Shown: positions 8,959 through 18,145, counted from the stretch's first letter. The stretch: 64,000 nucleotides of DNA from Candidatus Nitrotoga sp. SPKER (GCA_003402285.1 QFXG01000001.1:62001-126000); one strand, 5' to 3'. Translations and numbers: made by a program. The notes: generated by a model not told the origin, from the letters alone.

Positions 8959-9324
8959 TCAACCATTTTGTCGACGACTGCACGTTGCCGCCAATAACGT
9001 CCACTCGTTAATAGATTTTAAGAATGGGAAAGTCGAGTCCATGAAGTGTGAGCTGAAGTAGAGTGCCACAGACTTGCAGGATTGGGTTAACGGGATGAAA
9101 TTGAGTTGGCGGGCATCGCCTTGGAATACTTTTTGTTGATTCTTCCGAAGTGACTCCGTTCGCAGGTATAAAAGCGGGGCGCGACTATATATACTGGGAA
9201 GCATAACGTCACACATGTATGGTTTGTCCGAAATGAATATAAACGGAATCCCCATATTCGCACAGCGATTTAGCCGCATGTTATCAAATGTGCCAAGATT
9301 GAATCTCGAGCAATTTAAATACAA
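8959..9324 (-). CDS. doubtful ORF upstream of the surface cassette
   Basis: 121-aa reading frame (MYLNCSRFNLGTFDN...) that I do not recognise. The ribosome site is weak and the composition is not clearly coding. It lies between the cassette and the 4.5S RNA in a stretch (8853-9600) with no other convincing gene. It could be the worn end of a further cassette gene or plain noncoding DNA. Confidence 0.25.
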   Translation of the reverse strand: MYLNCSRFNLGTFDNMRLNRCANMGIPFIFISDKPYMCDVMLPSIYSRAPLLYLRTESLRKNQQKVFQGDARQLNFIPLTQSCKSVALYFSSHFMDSTFPFLKSINEWTLLAATCSRRQNG

Positions 9325-9613
9325 ATTGAGAAGACCACATGAATGTTGTTAAAGCCGATGTTGATCCTATTTAGAGGATATTAACACGGTGTCAGCCTAC
9401 GAAAAGTATGGGTATCCTGAAAAGTTAAATTACCCCCGATAAATCCCGGGATTTATTAACTGAATAAGACTGGATTTTGCCAGTCGATTCATTTGATAGT
9501 ATGATAACAACGTGTAAGTGATTCAATAGCTGTAGTAAAGTATCGTCAGGAGAAGCTCCGTTTTGAATGACTTTCGGTATTGCGCGACAGGCTGTTGGAT
9601 AGCTTGAAAGAAT

Positions 9614-9712
9614 TGGCGGGCCTCCCCGCATTGCAAGGTGGTGAACCTGGTCAGATCCGGAAGGAAGCAGCCATAACCATTTACTGCAAGTGCCGGGGGC
9701 AAGGCTCGCCTC
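9614..9712 (+). ncRNA. ffs: 4.5S RNA (bacterial small SRP RNA)
   Basis: Contains the diagnostic tetraloop/domain IV sequence GGTCAGATCCGGAAGGAAGC inside a long hairpin whose outer arms GGCGGGCCTCC and GGCTCGCCTCC pair through G-U and Watson-Crick contacts. Binds Ffh in the signal recognition particle for co-translational membrane targeting. Exact ends are estimated from the outer stem. It sits upstream of dnaX, a common arrangement in betaproteobacteria, here with a pagL-like gene in between. Confidence 0.92.
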
Positions 9713-9735
9713 CTTAATTCGGAGCTGAAGTGATA

Positions 9736-10266
9736 ATGAAAAAGATCTGTGTATTGGTCGCTGCGCTATTGTTAAATGGGAATGTGTGGGCTGTAGATGG
9801 TGTTTCTGCTGAGATTGGAAGTGGCGATAAAACCAATATGGCGCGTATCGGCGTCCAATGGGATTGGAAAAAGCAATGGTTTACCGATGGCAACTGGTTG
9901 GTGACTGGTTATTGGGAAGCTTCAGCGGGCCGTTGGAACGGCCAAAACAGCCCAGGTAGTAACCACAACATTACTGATGTCGGCTTTACTCCGGTATTTC
10001 GCTTGCAACAGAAAAATCTTTCTGGCTTGGCGCCCTATCTGGAAGCAGGAATCGGGGTTCATCTGATTTCTGATATTCACATTAATGCCGATCGTAGATT
10101 TAGCACCGCTTTTCAATTCGGCGATCATCTTGGCGCAGGTGTGCGGTTCGGTGATCGTAAGCAATTCGATCTGGGCTATCGTTTTCAGCATCTTTCTAAT
10201 GGTTCAATTAAGCACCCAAATCCAGGCATTAATTTTAGCCAGATTCGCCTCGCCTACCATTTTTGA
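9736..10266 (+). CDS. pagL: PagL-like lipid A 3-O-deacylase (acyloxyacyl hydrolase family)
   Basis: About 176 aa from the ATG at 9736 (the tracked GTG is two codons earlier), with GGAG upstream. A cleavable signal peptide ends near VWA-VDG, followed by an 8-strand outer-membrane barrel pattern ending in an aromatic residue (RLAYHF). The signature YRFQHLSNGSIKHPNPGIN carries the catalytic His and Ser of PagL. The third triad residue, Glu in Pseudomonas (12 residues after the Ser), appears to be Asn here, so activity is not certain. Would remove the 3-linked acyl chain from lipid A in the outer membrane. 13 bases ahead of dnaX. Confidence 0.8.
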   Translation: MKKICVLVAALLLNGNVWAVDGVSAEIGSGDKTNMARIGVQWDWKKQWFTDGNWLVTGYWEASAGRWNGQNSPGSNHNITDVGFTPVFRLQQKNLSGLAPYLEAGIGVHLISDIHINADRRFSTAFQFGDHLGAGVRFGDRKQFDLGYRFQHLSNGSIKHPNPGINFSQIRLAYHF

Positions 10267-10279
10267 GACAACGTAAATT

Positions 10280-11905
10280 TTGTCAGTAACTTCTGTTCTA
10301 GCGCGCAAATGGCGACCTAAGATCTTCGCGCAATTGGCGGGGCAGAAGCATGTTGTGCAGGCATTAAGCAATGCGCTGACGCAAAACCGTTTACATCACG
10401 CCTATTTGTTCACTGGCACGCGCGGTGTGGGAAAAACCACTATCGCACGCATTTTTGCAAAATCCCTGAATTGTATCAACGGCATTACCGCCACACCGTG
10501 TGGAGTTTGTAGCGCTTGTACGGAAATTGACAGTGGGCGTTTTGTGGATCTGATTGAATTGGACGCGGCGTCTAATACCGGCATTGATAATATGCGCGAA
10601 GTACTGGATAACGCGCAATATCTACCCACATTGGGGCGCTATAAAGTTTATCTGATTGATGAAGTGCATATGCTTTCCAAGGCAGCTTTTAACTCGATGC
10701 TAAAGACATTGGAAGAGCCGCCTGCACACGTCAAATTTATTCTGGCCACAACCGACCCGCAAAAAATCCCCGTCACTGTGCTATCGCGCTGTTTGCAGTT
10801 CAATCTGAAACAATTGCCACCTGGGTTAATCGTCTCACATTTGGAATATGTGCTCGGGCAGGAAGACATCACGTTTGAAATCGCTGCGCTGTCGTTGCTG
10901 GCCCGTGCAGCGCAAGGCAGTATGCGTGATGCGTTAAGCTTGCTCGATCAAGCCATTGCCTATTCCGATTCTAAAATCGATGAAGCGACGGTTCGTAATA
11001 TGTTAGGTGCGATTGACCAGAGTTATCTGTATGACGTGTTGCAAACTTTGCTGGCGCGAGAGGGAGTCGGTTTGCTGCGTATTGCTGACGATATGCAAAG
11101 CCGCAGCTTGGCGTTTGATGTTGCCTTGCAAGATTTGGCGACGTTATTGCACCGTGTTGCTTTAGCGCAGACGGTGCCGCAAGCCATCGCAGAAGATGAG
11201 CCGGAACGAACACGCTTACTGGAACTGGCGCAAAGGTTTAGTGCAGAGGAAATACAGTTGTATTATCAGATTGCTATACACGGGCGTAATGAAATTGACC
11301 TTGCGCCGGATGAATATGCTGGTTTCACCATGACGTTGTTGCGCATGTTGGCATTTAGGCCAGCTGGTGCCAAGGCGATGTCGGAACAGCGCACAGCGGA
11401 AGTGACGGCGCCGCCGATCGCTTACGCTACTGCGATACCTGCGCCAGAGCCAAAGCAGCAACTTGAACCACAACCTATTCAGAATATTTCGCCCCCAGTT
11501 AATCCGGTAGCAACTACTTCCGTGACGCTTGATTGGAGTACATTATTGGCACAACTGAATGTGCAAGGTATGGCGCGCGAATTGGCAAAGCATTGCACGC
11601 TGGAAAGTTATGTTGAGGGGCAGTTAACTTTAGTTTTAGCATCGCAGCACAAACACCTGTTGACCAATAAAATGGCTCAGGAAAAATTACAGGCCGCACT
11701 TACCAACTATTTCGCTCAACCAGTGCGATTGTCGGTTACGTTAGGTGTGAACAACGTGGCTACTCCAGCTGCGGTTGAACAGCAAGTGAAGCAGACACGT
11801 CAGCAGCACGCAGTTGAGGCTATTATGCAAGATCCATTCGTGCGTGAGGCACAGACACAACTAGGTGCGCAGATACTTGAAGAAACAATTAAATCAATAC
11901 AATAA
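10280..11905 (+). CDS. dnaX: DNA polymerase III subunits gamma/tau
   Basis: 541 aa, starting at TTG (10280) with the expected MSVTSVLARKWRPKIF. Clamp-loader ATPase: Walker A GTRGVGKTT, zinc module CGVCSACTEI, Walker B DEVHML, sensor block ATTDPQKIPVTVLSRC. The C-terminal third is Pro/Gln-rich then a tau-like domain (DWSTLLAQLNVQGMARELAKHC). I see no clear programmed slippery site for a short gamma form. Followed after 18 bases by ybaB, and then recR, as in many Proteobacteria. Confidence 0.95.
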   Translation: MSVTSVLARKWRPKIFAQLAGQKHVVQALSNALTQNRLHHAYLFTGTRGVGKTTIARIFAKSLNCINGITATPCGVCSACTEIDSGRFVDLIELDAASNTGIDNMREVLDNAQYLPTLGRYKVYLIDEVHMLSKAAFNSMLKTLEEPPAHVKFILATTDPQKIPVTVLSRCLQFNLKQLPPGLIVSHLEYVLGQEDITFEIAALSLLARAAQGSMRDALSLLDQAIAYSDSKIDEATVRNMLGAIDQSYLYDVLQTLLAREGVGLLRIADDMQSRSLAFDVALQDLATLLHRVALAQTVPQAIAEDEPERTRLLELAQRFSAEEIQLYYQIAIHGRNEIDLAPDEYAGFTMTLLRMLAFRPAGAKAMSEQRTAEVTAPPIAYATAIPAPEPKQQLEPQPIQNISPPVNPVATTSVTLDWSTLLAQLNVQGMARELAKHCTLESYVEGQLTLVLASQHKHLLTNKMAQEKLQAALTNYFAQPVRLSVTLGVNNVATPAAVEQQVKQTRQQHAVEAIMQDPFVREAQTQLGAQILEETIKSIQ

Positions 11906-11923
11906 ATTAAGGAGGGTATAGAG

Positions 11924-12250
11924 ATGATGAAGGGCGGATTGGCCGGGATGATGAAACAAGCCCAGCAAATGCAACAGAATATGAAAAAGGCGCAGGACGA
12001 GCTTGCTACAGTCGAGGTAGAAGGCCAAGCTGGTTCCGGCATGGTAAAAGTAGTGATGACCTGTGCGCACGATGTGCGACGCGTGATGCTGGATAACAGC
12101 TTGTTATCAGACGATAAGGAAATGCTGGAAGATTTGATCGTGGCGGCAATGAATGATGCGATGAAACAGGTTTCTGCGGTAACTCAACAAAAAATGGGCG
12201 GTTTCACAGCGGGCATGAATCTACCGCCCGGCTTGAATTTGCCGTTCTGA
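11924..12250 (+). CDS. ybaB: YbaB/EbfC nucleoid-associated protein
   Basis: 108 aa, normal for the family. [47 protein letters not shown] is the classic N-terminal helix and strand of this dimeric DNA-binding protein. A strong AAGGAGGG ribosome site precedes it. Lies between dnaX and recR in the usual order; the exact role in the cell is still loosely defined in the family. Confidence 0.95.
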   Translation: MMKGGLAGMMKQAQQMQQNMKKAQDELATVEVEGQAGSGMVKVVMTCAHDVRRVMLDNSLLSDDKEMLEDLIVAAMNDAMKQVSAVTQQKMGGFTAGMNLPPGLNLPF

Positions 12251-12275
12251 ATACCCCACTATTTTTGGTAACTGG

Positions 12276-12875
12276 ATGAACACGCTTTCCAGTCTGGAAG
12301 AAATGATAGCTGCATTGCGCTGCCTGCCCGGTGTTGGACCGAAATCTGCGCAGCGTATGGCGTATCACTTGTTACAACGCGACAAATCAGGCGCATTGCG
12401 GCTGGCGCGGGCACTGGGACATGCAGTGGAAAGCATCCATCATTGTGCCAAGTGTAATAATTTTTCCGAAGAAGAAGTTTGCGCTTTATGCCGTTCGCCT
12501 AAGCGTGATGCCAGTTTATTATGTGTTGTCGAGATGCCGGCAGACTTGCTCATGATGGAGCAGGCGCAGTGCTATCGCGGTATGTATTTTGTACTGATGG
12601 GACGGCTTTCTCCACTGGATGGCATCGGCCCGCGCGAATTGCACCTTGAACGACTGGTTAAGCGGGCACAGGAAAATCCATGTGAAGTGATATTGGCCAC
12701 TAATTTCACCGTCGAAGGTGATGCCACTGCACACTATATTACGATCTTGCTCTGTGCGCAGGGTATCAAAGTGTCGCGCATCGCGCGTGGGTTGCCAGTG
12801 GGTGGTGAACTTGAACATGTGGATAGCGGTACGCTGGCGCAAGCTGTACTGGAAAGGCGAGAGGTTACGGGATGA
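12276..12875 (+). CDS. recR: recombination mediator protein RecR
   Basis: 199 aa. N-terminal helix-hairpin-helix [17 protein letters not shown], four-Cys zinc finger [16 protein letters not shown], and the Toprim domain starting [15 protein letters not shown], ending with [22 protein letters not shown]. Works with RecO (encoded at 31718-32461) in RecFOR-type loading of RecA at gaps. Its stop overlaps the rluB start by 4 bases. Confidence 0.96.
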   Translation: MNTLSSLEEMIAALRCLPGVGPKSAQRMAYHLLQRDKSGALRLARALGHAVESIHHCAKCNNFSEEEVCALCRSPKRDASLLCVVEMPADLLMMEQAQCYRGMYFVLMGRLSPLDGIGPRELHLERLVKRAQENPCEVILATNFTVEGDATAHYITILLCAQGIKVSRIARGLPVGGELEHVDSGTLAQAVLERREVTG

Positions 12876-13822
12876 ACGAACAGGTAAAGCCACCAGAGCA
12901 ACAAGGCGAGCGTTTACAGAAAGTATTGGCGCAAGTCGGTTTGGGTTCCCGTCGTACTATGGAAGAATGGATTTCCGCTGGCCGCATCACGGTGAACGGA
13001 GAAGTGGCGACGCTGGGTATGCGTGTGACCGACGATGACGTAGTACGTGCCGACAAGCGCATTGTTAACATCAAAACAAGTAACAATAATTTGCCCCGTG
13101 TATTGCTGTATCACAAGCAGGAAGGCGAGATTGTCAGCCGCGATGATCCGGAAAAACGTGTGAACGTGTTCGACAAATTACCTAAGTTGCGAGGCATGAA
13201 ATGGATTGCTATTGGACGGCTCGATTTTAATACCAGTGGGCTGTTGATTTTTACAACTTCGGGTGATCTGGCTAATCGACTCATGCACCCGCGCTTTGAA
13301 GTGGAACGTGAATACGCTGTGCGCGTGCAGGGCAGCATGACTGATGAACAGATGGAGCAGATGGTGATGGAAGGAATCACCTTGGAGGATGGCCCGGTGA
13401 AATTTGAGAGGCTGACCGACGAAGGAGGGGAGGGCTACAATCACTGGTATCGCCTGATGCTGAAGGAAGGGCGAAATCGTATTGTGCGTCGTACCTTCGA
13501 GGCATTAGGTTTGCCCATTAGTCGTTTAATACGTGTGCGCTTTGGTATTGTTAATCTGCCGCCTCGTTTAAAGCGAGGCACGCTGGCAGAACTTGGCACA
13601 GGAGAGGTGAATCAAATTCTTGACTGGGTGGGCATGGAATCGAAACCTGTCACAGAGAAAGTCACGGAATGGACTGGAAGCAAGGGCGGAAAATTTGATA
13701 ATGGAATCACAGATGCAGGGCATAAAAATAAAAAAGTAGTTACTAACATGAGTGCTGCTTACCATGGCAAGAAAGACGGACGTCGGAGCGCCACACAGTC
13801 TAAAAATAAAGTGCGCCCCTGA
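12872..13822 (+). CDS. rluB: 23S rRNA pseudouridine synthase RluB family
   Basis: 316 aa. N-terminal S4 RNA-binding domain ([23 protein letters not shown]), then the RsuA/RluB catalytic domain with [14 protein letters not shown] (catalytic Asp) and [18 protein letters not shown] Lys/Gly-rich tail of about 70 residues follows the domain, as is common in RluB. Expected to modify U2605 of 23S rRNA. Coupled to recR by an ATGA-type overlap. Confidence 0.92.
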   Translation: MNEQVKPPEQQGERLQKVLAQVGLGSRRTMEEWISAGRITVNGEVATLGMRVTDDDVVRADKRIVNIKTSNNNLPRVLLYHKQEGEIVSRDDPEKRVNVFDKLPKLRGMKWIAIGRLDFNTSGLLIFTTSGDLANRLMHPRFEVEREYAVRVQGSMTDEQMEQMVMEGITLEDGPVKFERLTDEGGEGYNHWYRLMLKEGRNRIVRRTFEALGLPISRLIRVRFGIVNLPPRLKRGTLAELGTGEVNQILDWVGMESKPVTEKVTEWTGSKGGKFDNGITDAGHKNKKVVTNMSAAYHGKKDGRRSATQSKNKVRP

Positions 13823-13880
13823 AGTAGACGCCAAACTCTGATTATTCATTGTAGATATTTCTAGTTGCCAGGAAGTAACC

Positions 13881-14297
13881 ATGCAACGGCAATTTAATCT
13901 TCAACCATCCATTTACTTTACAATCGCGTTGATTGCTGTGCATGGCGCTGCGCTTGCGGTTCTGGTTCCATTAGTTTTGCCATTATGGACGAAGATACAA
14001 TTGGCCTTGCTCGTGTTAGTCAGCATGCTTTACCACGTATGGCATGACGCCTGGTTATTAGCGCTATCCTCTAACAAAACTCTGCTGCTGGATGGAGATA
14101 TGATCCTGCTGGTTGCCCGCAATGGGGATCAAGTAGCTGCGCGGGTATTGGCCGATAGTCTGGTTACTCCTTTTCTCACCGTACTGAATGTGTTGCCGCA
14201 AGGGAAGTACTTAGCGCGTAGCATTATCATTCTGCCGGACAGTCTGGACGCTGAATCTTTCCGGCAGTTACGAGTGTGGCTCAGGTGGGGGAGTTAG
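13881..14297 (+). CDS. YgfX/CptA-like membrane protein
   Basis: 138 aa. Two hydrophobic segments near residues 12-60 followed by a soluble domain with DGDMILLVARNG and the ending SIIILPDSLDAESFRQLRVWLRWG, which matches the YgfX family (Pfam Cpta_toxin). In E. coli YgfX pairs with SdhE and has been described as toxin-like; no sdhE homologue is seen beside it here. GGAAGTAACC precedes the ATG. Confidence 0.75.
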   Translation: MQRQFNLQPSIYFTIALIAVHGAALAVLVPLVLPLWTKIQLALLVLVSMLYHVWHDAWLLALSSNKTLLLDGDMILLVARNGDQVAARVLADSLVTPFLTVLNVLPQGKYLARSIIILPDSLDAESFRQLRVWLRWGS

Positions 14298-14351
14298 TAT
14301 TTCGCTTTATCTGATTATCTCACAAAATATATTTACAAGAATTTTGAGAAC

Positions 14352-14382
14352 TCTGCCAAAGGCTCTAAGCGATATTGGCAGA
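14352..14382. terminator. inverted repeat after the ygfX-like gene
   Basis: TCTGCCAA and TTGGCAGA form a perfect 8-bp stem with a 15-base loop 55 bases after the gene, without a strong U-tract. Possibly a transcription end or a protein site. Confidence 0.4.
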
Positions 14383-14495
14383 CGTCCATTTTAATAAATT
14401 CACGGATGTTCACTTACTAGAATCATCTCATGATGATCAGTCATGCGATGTGTTGTAGTTTCTTGTTGCTTACGCAAATTTTCAGCTGATTGAGT

Positions 14496-15085
14496 TCATT
14501 GTAATGCGTCATTTTTTTGTATTTTCAAGTTTTGAGGTAATAGGGCTTTTTCAATATTCTTTTTTAAGATTTGGTTAATTTGGTTGAATGCTAACCAGAT
14601 TAATAATATTCCTGTTGCCATAATTGCTATTTTTTGGAATGGTAAAGCGGCCTTGCTTTTATTGTTTTGACGGATATTTGAATTTGGCAGTGAAGGTCTC
14701 CAAGATTCTTTTGAAAATTCCGTAAAGAACTTGTATTCATCTATTAGCTTTCTAATTCCGATTGTTTCTTGCGGGTCATGTATCCTGATTAATTTAATGT
14801 TTGCATCATTAAGATATTTATTTTTTTTAGCATCTCGTTCTTGTGCTTTGCGATTGTCATGTGTTGAATCATCAAGTTCTACTGCTGCAATAGTATCTCC
14901 ACTTTGATTACATATTACAAAATCGAGGTGATAACCCTTGATATATTTAAATTGTTTCCAGTCCGCTTTGATAACATCGGCTAATCGCATGTTCGTGTAA
15001 ATTTCACATTCAGGTAATGCCTCTCTTAAATGCTTAAGGGTTTGGCGTTCTCTTTGTGATAATGGTTTTTTCTTATTATTTTCAT
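14496..15085 (-). pseudogene. DUF2726 protein with an apparent frameshift in an A-run
   Basis: The tracked ORF (14496-14990) starts at MRLADVIKADW, but the same frame is open upstream and encodes KPLSQRERQTLKHLREALPECEIYTN, the usual N-terminus of DUF2726 proteins, with no start codon. A good start (ATG at 15085, AGGAGG 11 bases before) lies in another frame; adding one A to the A6 run at 15066-15071 would join MKIIRKK to PLSQRER. The core WKQFKYIKGYHLDFVICN...AVELDDSTHD is nuclease-like in fold. A transmembrane segment follows (AIMATGILLIWLAF). It may be a pseudogene, a phase-variable gene or a sequencing error. Confidence 0.7.
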
Positions 15086-15253
15086 TAAATATTGTTCCTC
15101 CTGATTACGAATTTAAATTAAATCTAAATTATCTCGGCTGTGTTTGAATAACCTTTAAATAAATTTTTTGATACTTCCATATGAATTTTCATCGTTATCC
15201 TGAATGGTCATTGTCCATTCACAATCATTACTGACATATTCGCTTTGCGCACG

Positions 15254-15283
15254 AAAAAAAACGCCTCCAAAATGAAGGCGTTG
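15254..15283 (-). terminator. intrinsic terminator for the two-gene unit at 15334-15997
   Basis: On the minus strand AACGCC TTCATTTTGG AGGCGTT is followed by TTTTTTT. It lies 50 bases beyond the stop of the 57-aa gene. A degenerate copy of the same segment occurs at 16184-16250. Confidence 0.75.
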
Positions 15284-15333
15284 ATTCTGAATTGCTTCGT
15301 TTGCTATGTCGTAATATGGCTAATCTGCAAAAT

Positions 15334-15507
15334 TCAATGGAATTCATTCTCTTCAAGCGGAAATACAACTAACCCCGGAACGCTTCTTTCATTTGATTCA
15401 TTATAAATTTTAATAACCGAATAAAATTTTTCAAAATTTAATTTCAATTTGAAATATCGGCCTTCAATTTCCTGTAAAAACACAGTAAGCACATCAAGTG
15501 ATTGCAT
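15334..15507 (-). CDS. small unknown protein (57 aa), below ORF-track cut-off
   Basis: Reads MQSLDVLTVFLQEIEGRYFKLK...GLVVFPLEENEFH. The ribosome site AGAGGGGAAA lies directly before the ATG at 15507, and it begins 25 bases after the stop of the 154-aa gene, so the two are likely co-transcribed and end at the terminator at 15254-15283. Not recognised. Confidence 0.6.
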   Translation of the reverse strand: MQSLDVLTVFLQEIEGRYFKLKLNFEKFYSVIKIYNESNERSVPGLVVFPLEENEFH

Positions 15508-15532
15508 TTTCCCCTCTGACTAAATATAACTG

Positions 15533-15997
15533 TTATTTTTTCTTTTCCGATTTCAGCATAAACATACATCTTTCAAGCCACTTTAGTATAATCTCAATTG
15601 AATCCTTATCGTTATTTAAATTCAATGGTAAATGCTCAGTACTTATAAGATCACTTTTACCAAGTTCATCAAATATTAATTGGCCAATTGTGCCAAGCTT
15701 TCTTTTCGGGTCTATTAATGTGCATGTTAAATAACCTTTAAAGGCACCATCAATTGTTAATAGAATTACGAATTTTATTTCTACTGTAAGGCCAGCAAAT
15801 TCAATATTAAATATTTCATCCTTAATTCCCTTAATTTTTAAACTGCCTTTGCTAAATATGAGGGGAGTGATTTGAATTTCAACCTGAGAACGAAATTTTC
15901 TGAAAATTGACTGTAAAAGTTCATACTTGGCTTCAACCTGAGATGCATCAATCTTTAATTCTTTCAGCCTTGACTTTAGTTCATCAATTGGTTTCAT
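15533..15997 (-). CDS. unknown protein (154 aa)
   Basis: MKPIDELKSRLKELKIDASQVEAKYELLQSIFRKFRSQVEI... with an N-terminal helical segment then a beta-rich part (ITPLIFSKGSLKIKGIKDEIFNIEF). No catalytic motif or membrane segment seen. AAGGGATTAT before the ATG is an acceptable ribosome site. AT-rich codon use contrasts with the housekeeping genes, in keeping with an acquired patch. First gene of a two-gene unit. Confidence 0.6.
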   Translation of the reverse strand: MKPIDELKSRLKELKIDASQVEAKYELLQSIFRKFRSQVEIQITPLIFSKGSLKIKGIKDEIFNIEFAGLTVEIKFVILLTIDGAFKGYLTCTLIDPKRKLGTIGQLIFDELGKSDLISTEHLPLNLNNDKDSIEIILKWLERCMFMLKSEKKK

Positions 15998-16466
15998 ATA
16001 ATCCCTTTAATTGATATAGTCGGTTAATCTATGTAATTAGCACTCTTAATAACATTCTAAGCCTAAAATATGTTCTTTCATAAATACCCAGAGTGGACTA
16101 GCGACATTCGCAATTTTTATTGGCATATTCGTTATTCACGTTGCTTTGATACAGTTAAGGTGAGAAAGTTGTATAGAAAAATTGCAGCCGAAAAAAATGC
16201 CTCCAAAGTGAAGGTTTGGATAGTGAATTAATTCGTTTGCTATGTCGTCATTTGGTCAACTTTAAAAACTAGCGAGCGGATCAAAGATTCTGGAAAGCAC
16301 ATTTTGAAAGCTTGCAGAAAACGCTTTTTTACCCGAATAAATTACTTAACGGTTTTACATAATATACATTATGCGAAGTACGAAAGGCGCAGAAAACTCC
16401 CACTATTCCTTAGATTAAATAATATTTTCAAAGCGTTAAATGATGCATTTAATAGGAGGGTTCATA
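15998..16466. other. AT-rich intergenic stretch with degenerate repeat
   Basis: No convincing gene. It contains (16184-16250) a diverged direct copy of 15248-15312; TTCGTTTGCTATGTCGT is identical in both (15296-15312 and 16232-16248). The hairpin arms are intact only in the first copy. Confidence 0.55.
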
Positions 16467-16649
16467 ATGGATTTATTCGGGGAAGTTTGTGTCACTGAGT
16501 CAGATAAAGAATTATGGTTAGATAGCATTAAACAACTATCTAAATTGCCTTCACGTCGGGCAGCTTATGCGAAAGCTTATAATATCGAAGAAAAAATCAG
16601 AACAGCAAAAAGAAATGGCTGGTGGCCACCAAATTTAGAAAATTTTTAA
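16467..16649 (+). CDS. small unknown protein (60 aa)
   Basis: MDLFGEVCVTESDKELWLDSIKQLSKLPSRRAAYAKAYNIEEKIRTAKRNGWWPPNLENF. The tracked start at 16440 is replaced by the ATG at 16467 because AATAGGAGGG lies seven bases upstream of it. A clear terminator follows at 16679. A short basic helical protein, unknown function, possibly phage- or plasmid-derived. Confidence 0.6.
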   Translation: MDLFGEVCVTESDKELWLDSIKQLSKLPSRRAAYAKAYNIEEKIRTAKRNGWWPPNLENF

Positions 16650-16678
16650 TATTGCAGATAGTTTTTATGTATATTTAG

Positions 16679-16705
16679 AACCGCTTTATTTAGGCGGTTT
16701 TTTTG
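16679..16705 (+). terminator. intrinsic terminator
   Basis: AACCGC TTTATTTAG GCGGTT followed by TTTTTT, 30 bases after the 60-aa gene. Confidence 0.85.
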
Positions 16706-16798
16706 GAGTTAAGTAATTTTTTTATTTAAAAAAACAACCATAATAATCAAATTAACATTAAATTATTTTAACGATAACTTTAAACTAAAACTATCATC

Positions 16799-17467
16799 AT
16801 GGATTACCCACATATACTTAAAATACGTCAAAATCGTGAAACCAGAAAAAAACACTATGAAAGACCCTTGAATAATTTTTCAGAAAAGTTTGTACAATGT
16901 ATGGTAGCAGGTGAAAAATTTCTAAATGAAGAAGTGCCATCTGAATATAGTTCTTTTGTAGAACGTTCAATAATAATATCCTCAGTAACCTCAATTGAAA
17001 TGTACTACCGTGATATGCTCGATTTCATTTTGAAATACTGTTCACCCACATTTATTGAACCAAGACTTAAATCATTACACGCTGAAAAATATTCTATAAA
17101 TGATTTAGTAGAAATGCATAACCTTGGAATTCACCCATTAGAATTAATTTCAAGTGAACTACCATTTCAGAATATAAAACAGATAGATAAAGTATTCACA
17201 ACTTTTTTTGATAAAAGTTTTTGGAGTATTTTAAAAGGTTTTCAGGTTCGAAATGAAGCAAAGCCAGAAAAAATTTATTCTTGGAATGATGATGACATAG
17301 TATGTTTATCAGATATTTTTACCCTTAGACATGAACTTGTGCACGAGCATAAAATGAACTCATTTTTAACAGAAGAAATACTTAGAAAACTTGATAAAGC
17401 TGGTTTTATGGTTTGGGGAACAAATTTTGTACTAATAAATATGATGATGGAAAACAAAAAAACCTAA
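16799..17467 (+). CDS. unknown protein with HEPN-like RxxxxH motif
   Basis: 222 aa, AT-rich, largely helical. Near residue 180 it reads TLRHELVHEHKM; R-HELV-H fits the Rx4-6H active-site motif of HEPN domains, many of which are RNases in toxin-antitoxin and defence systems or companions of RiboL-PSP domains. The N-terminal part (SIIISSVTSIEMYYRDML) resembles the first helices of such proteins. No nucleotidyltransferase partner of the MNT type is adjacent. I see no strong ribosome site. The HEPN assignment rests on the motif and helical pattern only. Confidence 0.6.
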   Translation: MDYPHILKIRQNRETRKKHYERPLNNFSEKFVQCMVAGEKFLNEEVPSEYSSFVERSIIISSVTSIEMYYRDMLDFILKYCSPTFIEPRLKSLHAEKYSINDLVEMHNLGIHPLELISSELPFQNIKQIDKVFTTFFDKSFWSILKGFQVRNEAKPEKIYSWNDDDIVCLSDIFTLRHELVHEHKMNSFLTEEILRKLDKAGFMVWGTNFVLINMMMENKKT

Positions 17468-17489
17468 TCAAACAAAGAACTTATTCCCT

Positions 17490-18050
17490 TTAAAAAGGAA
17501 TAGGCATTATGAATCGCCCGTCATGCAAGTTTGGAGCAGTGGCGGAAATCCAAATATTCCCTATTTCGTCATCGCCCCATATCTTCATTTCTATTACCCC
17601 CTGCCCTGCTATTGCGTCACGCGCTTCTTCCAGCGCTTCATGAAAACTTGTGGCACCAAGCCAAAACTTTACTACCTTAATTTCTTCAATGTTTTTTGTA
17701 TGCCAGTAGCGCTTTGTAGATCTTGCGGAGTTTTCAAAGTCTTTGTGGATGTACTTTGTCAGGTAGCCACTAAGCTTGTCTGAGCGCCATGAGTTCCCTG
17801 CCCCACCCCATTTCTTTGAAGGTGCGCGAACATTGACGGCACCCATTGATTTTTCACCGAGTGGAACGCCGTGGACATACCAATTCACGAGATCGTCAGC
17901 ATGCTGGCCAATAGCTTTAAGCCAACAGTGAAGTATCCATTTTATAGGTTGTTTGCCTTTAACTGCCATGTGTAGGTGTAGGGAACCGCGTTTGGCTTCA
18001 CTGGTGTGTTCGCTGTCATGGAATTCACGGACTGCTACATAAAGGACCGA
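17490..18050 (-). pseudogene. truncated rolling-circle replication protein (HUH Rep) relic
   Basis: The tracked ORF (from 17969) begins right after the conserved HUH block. Upstream in the same frame are VLYVAVREFHDSEHTSEAKRGSLHLH, giving RGSLHLHMAVKGKQ with the H-x-H metal motif. The frame is closed upstream by a TGA at 18051-18053 and no start codon precedes it, so the N-terminus is lost. The C-terminal part keeps SGYLTKYIHKDF (the region where catalytic Tyr residues lie) and a natural end. It is a remnant of a phage or plasmid that replicated by rolling circle. Confidence 0.7.
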
Positions 18051-18058
18051 TCAGGGGC

Positions 18059-18145
18059 ATGACTACTACGAAGAACGCTAGAGTGTTGCGACAACTTGCT
18101 CAGCGTACTGAAAAAATGGAGATGCGACTCGTGGTTAATGAATAG
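18059..18145 (+). other. very short ORF between two relics
   Basis: An ATG-started 28-codon frame (MTTTKNARVLRQLAQRTEKMEMRLVVNE) without a clear ribosome site. It may be the end of a lost gene; function unknown and coding status doubtful. Confidence 0.2.

Noticed and set aside
10280-11905. Programmed frameshift in dnaX for a short gamma subunit
   Set aside because: No A-rich slippery heptamer with a following hairpin is visible in the expected part; the A6 at about 10760 is within the ATPase core.
16304-16498. 64-aa ORF before the 60-aa gene
   Set aside because: It overlaps the better supported gene and lacks a ribosome site.
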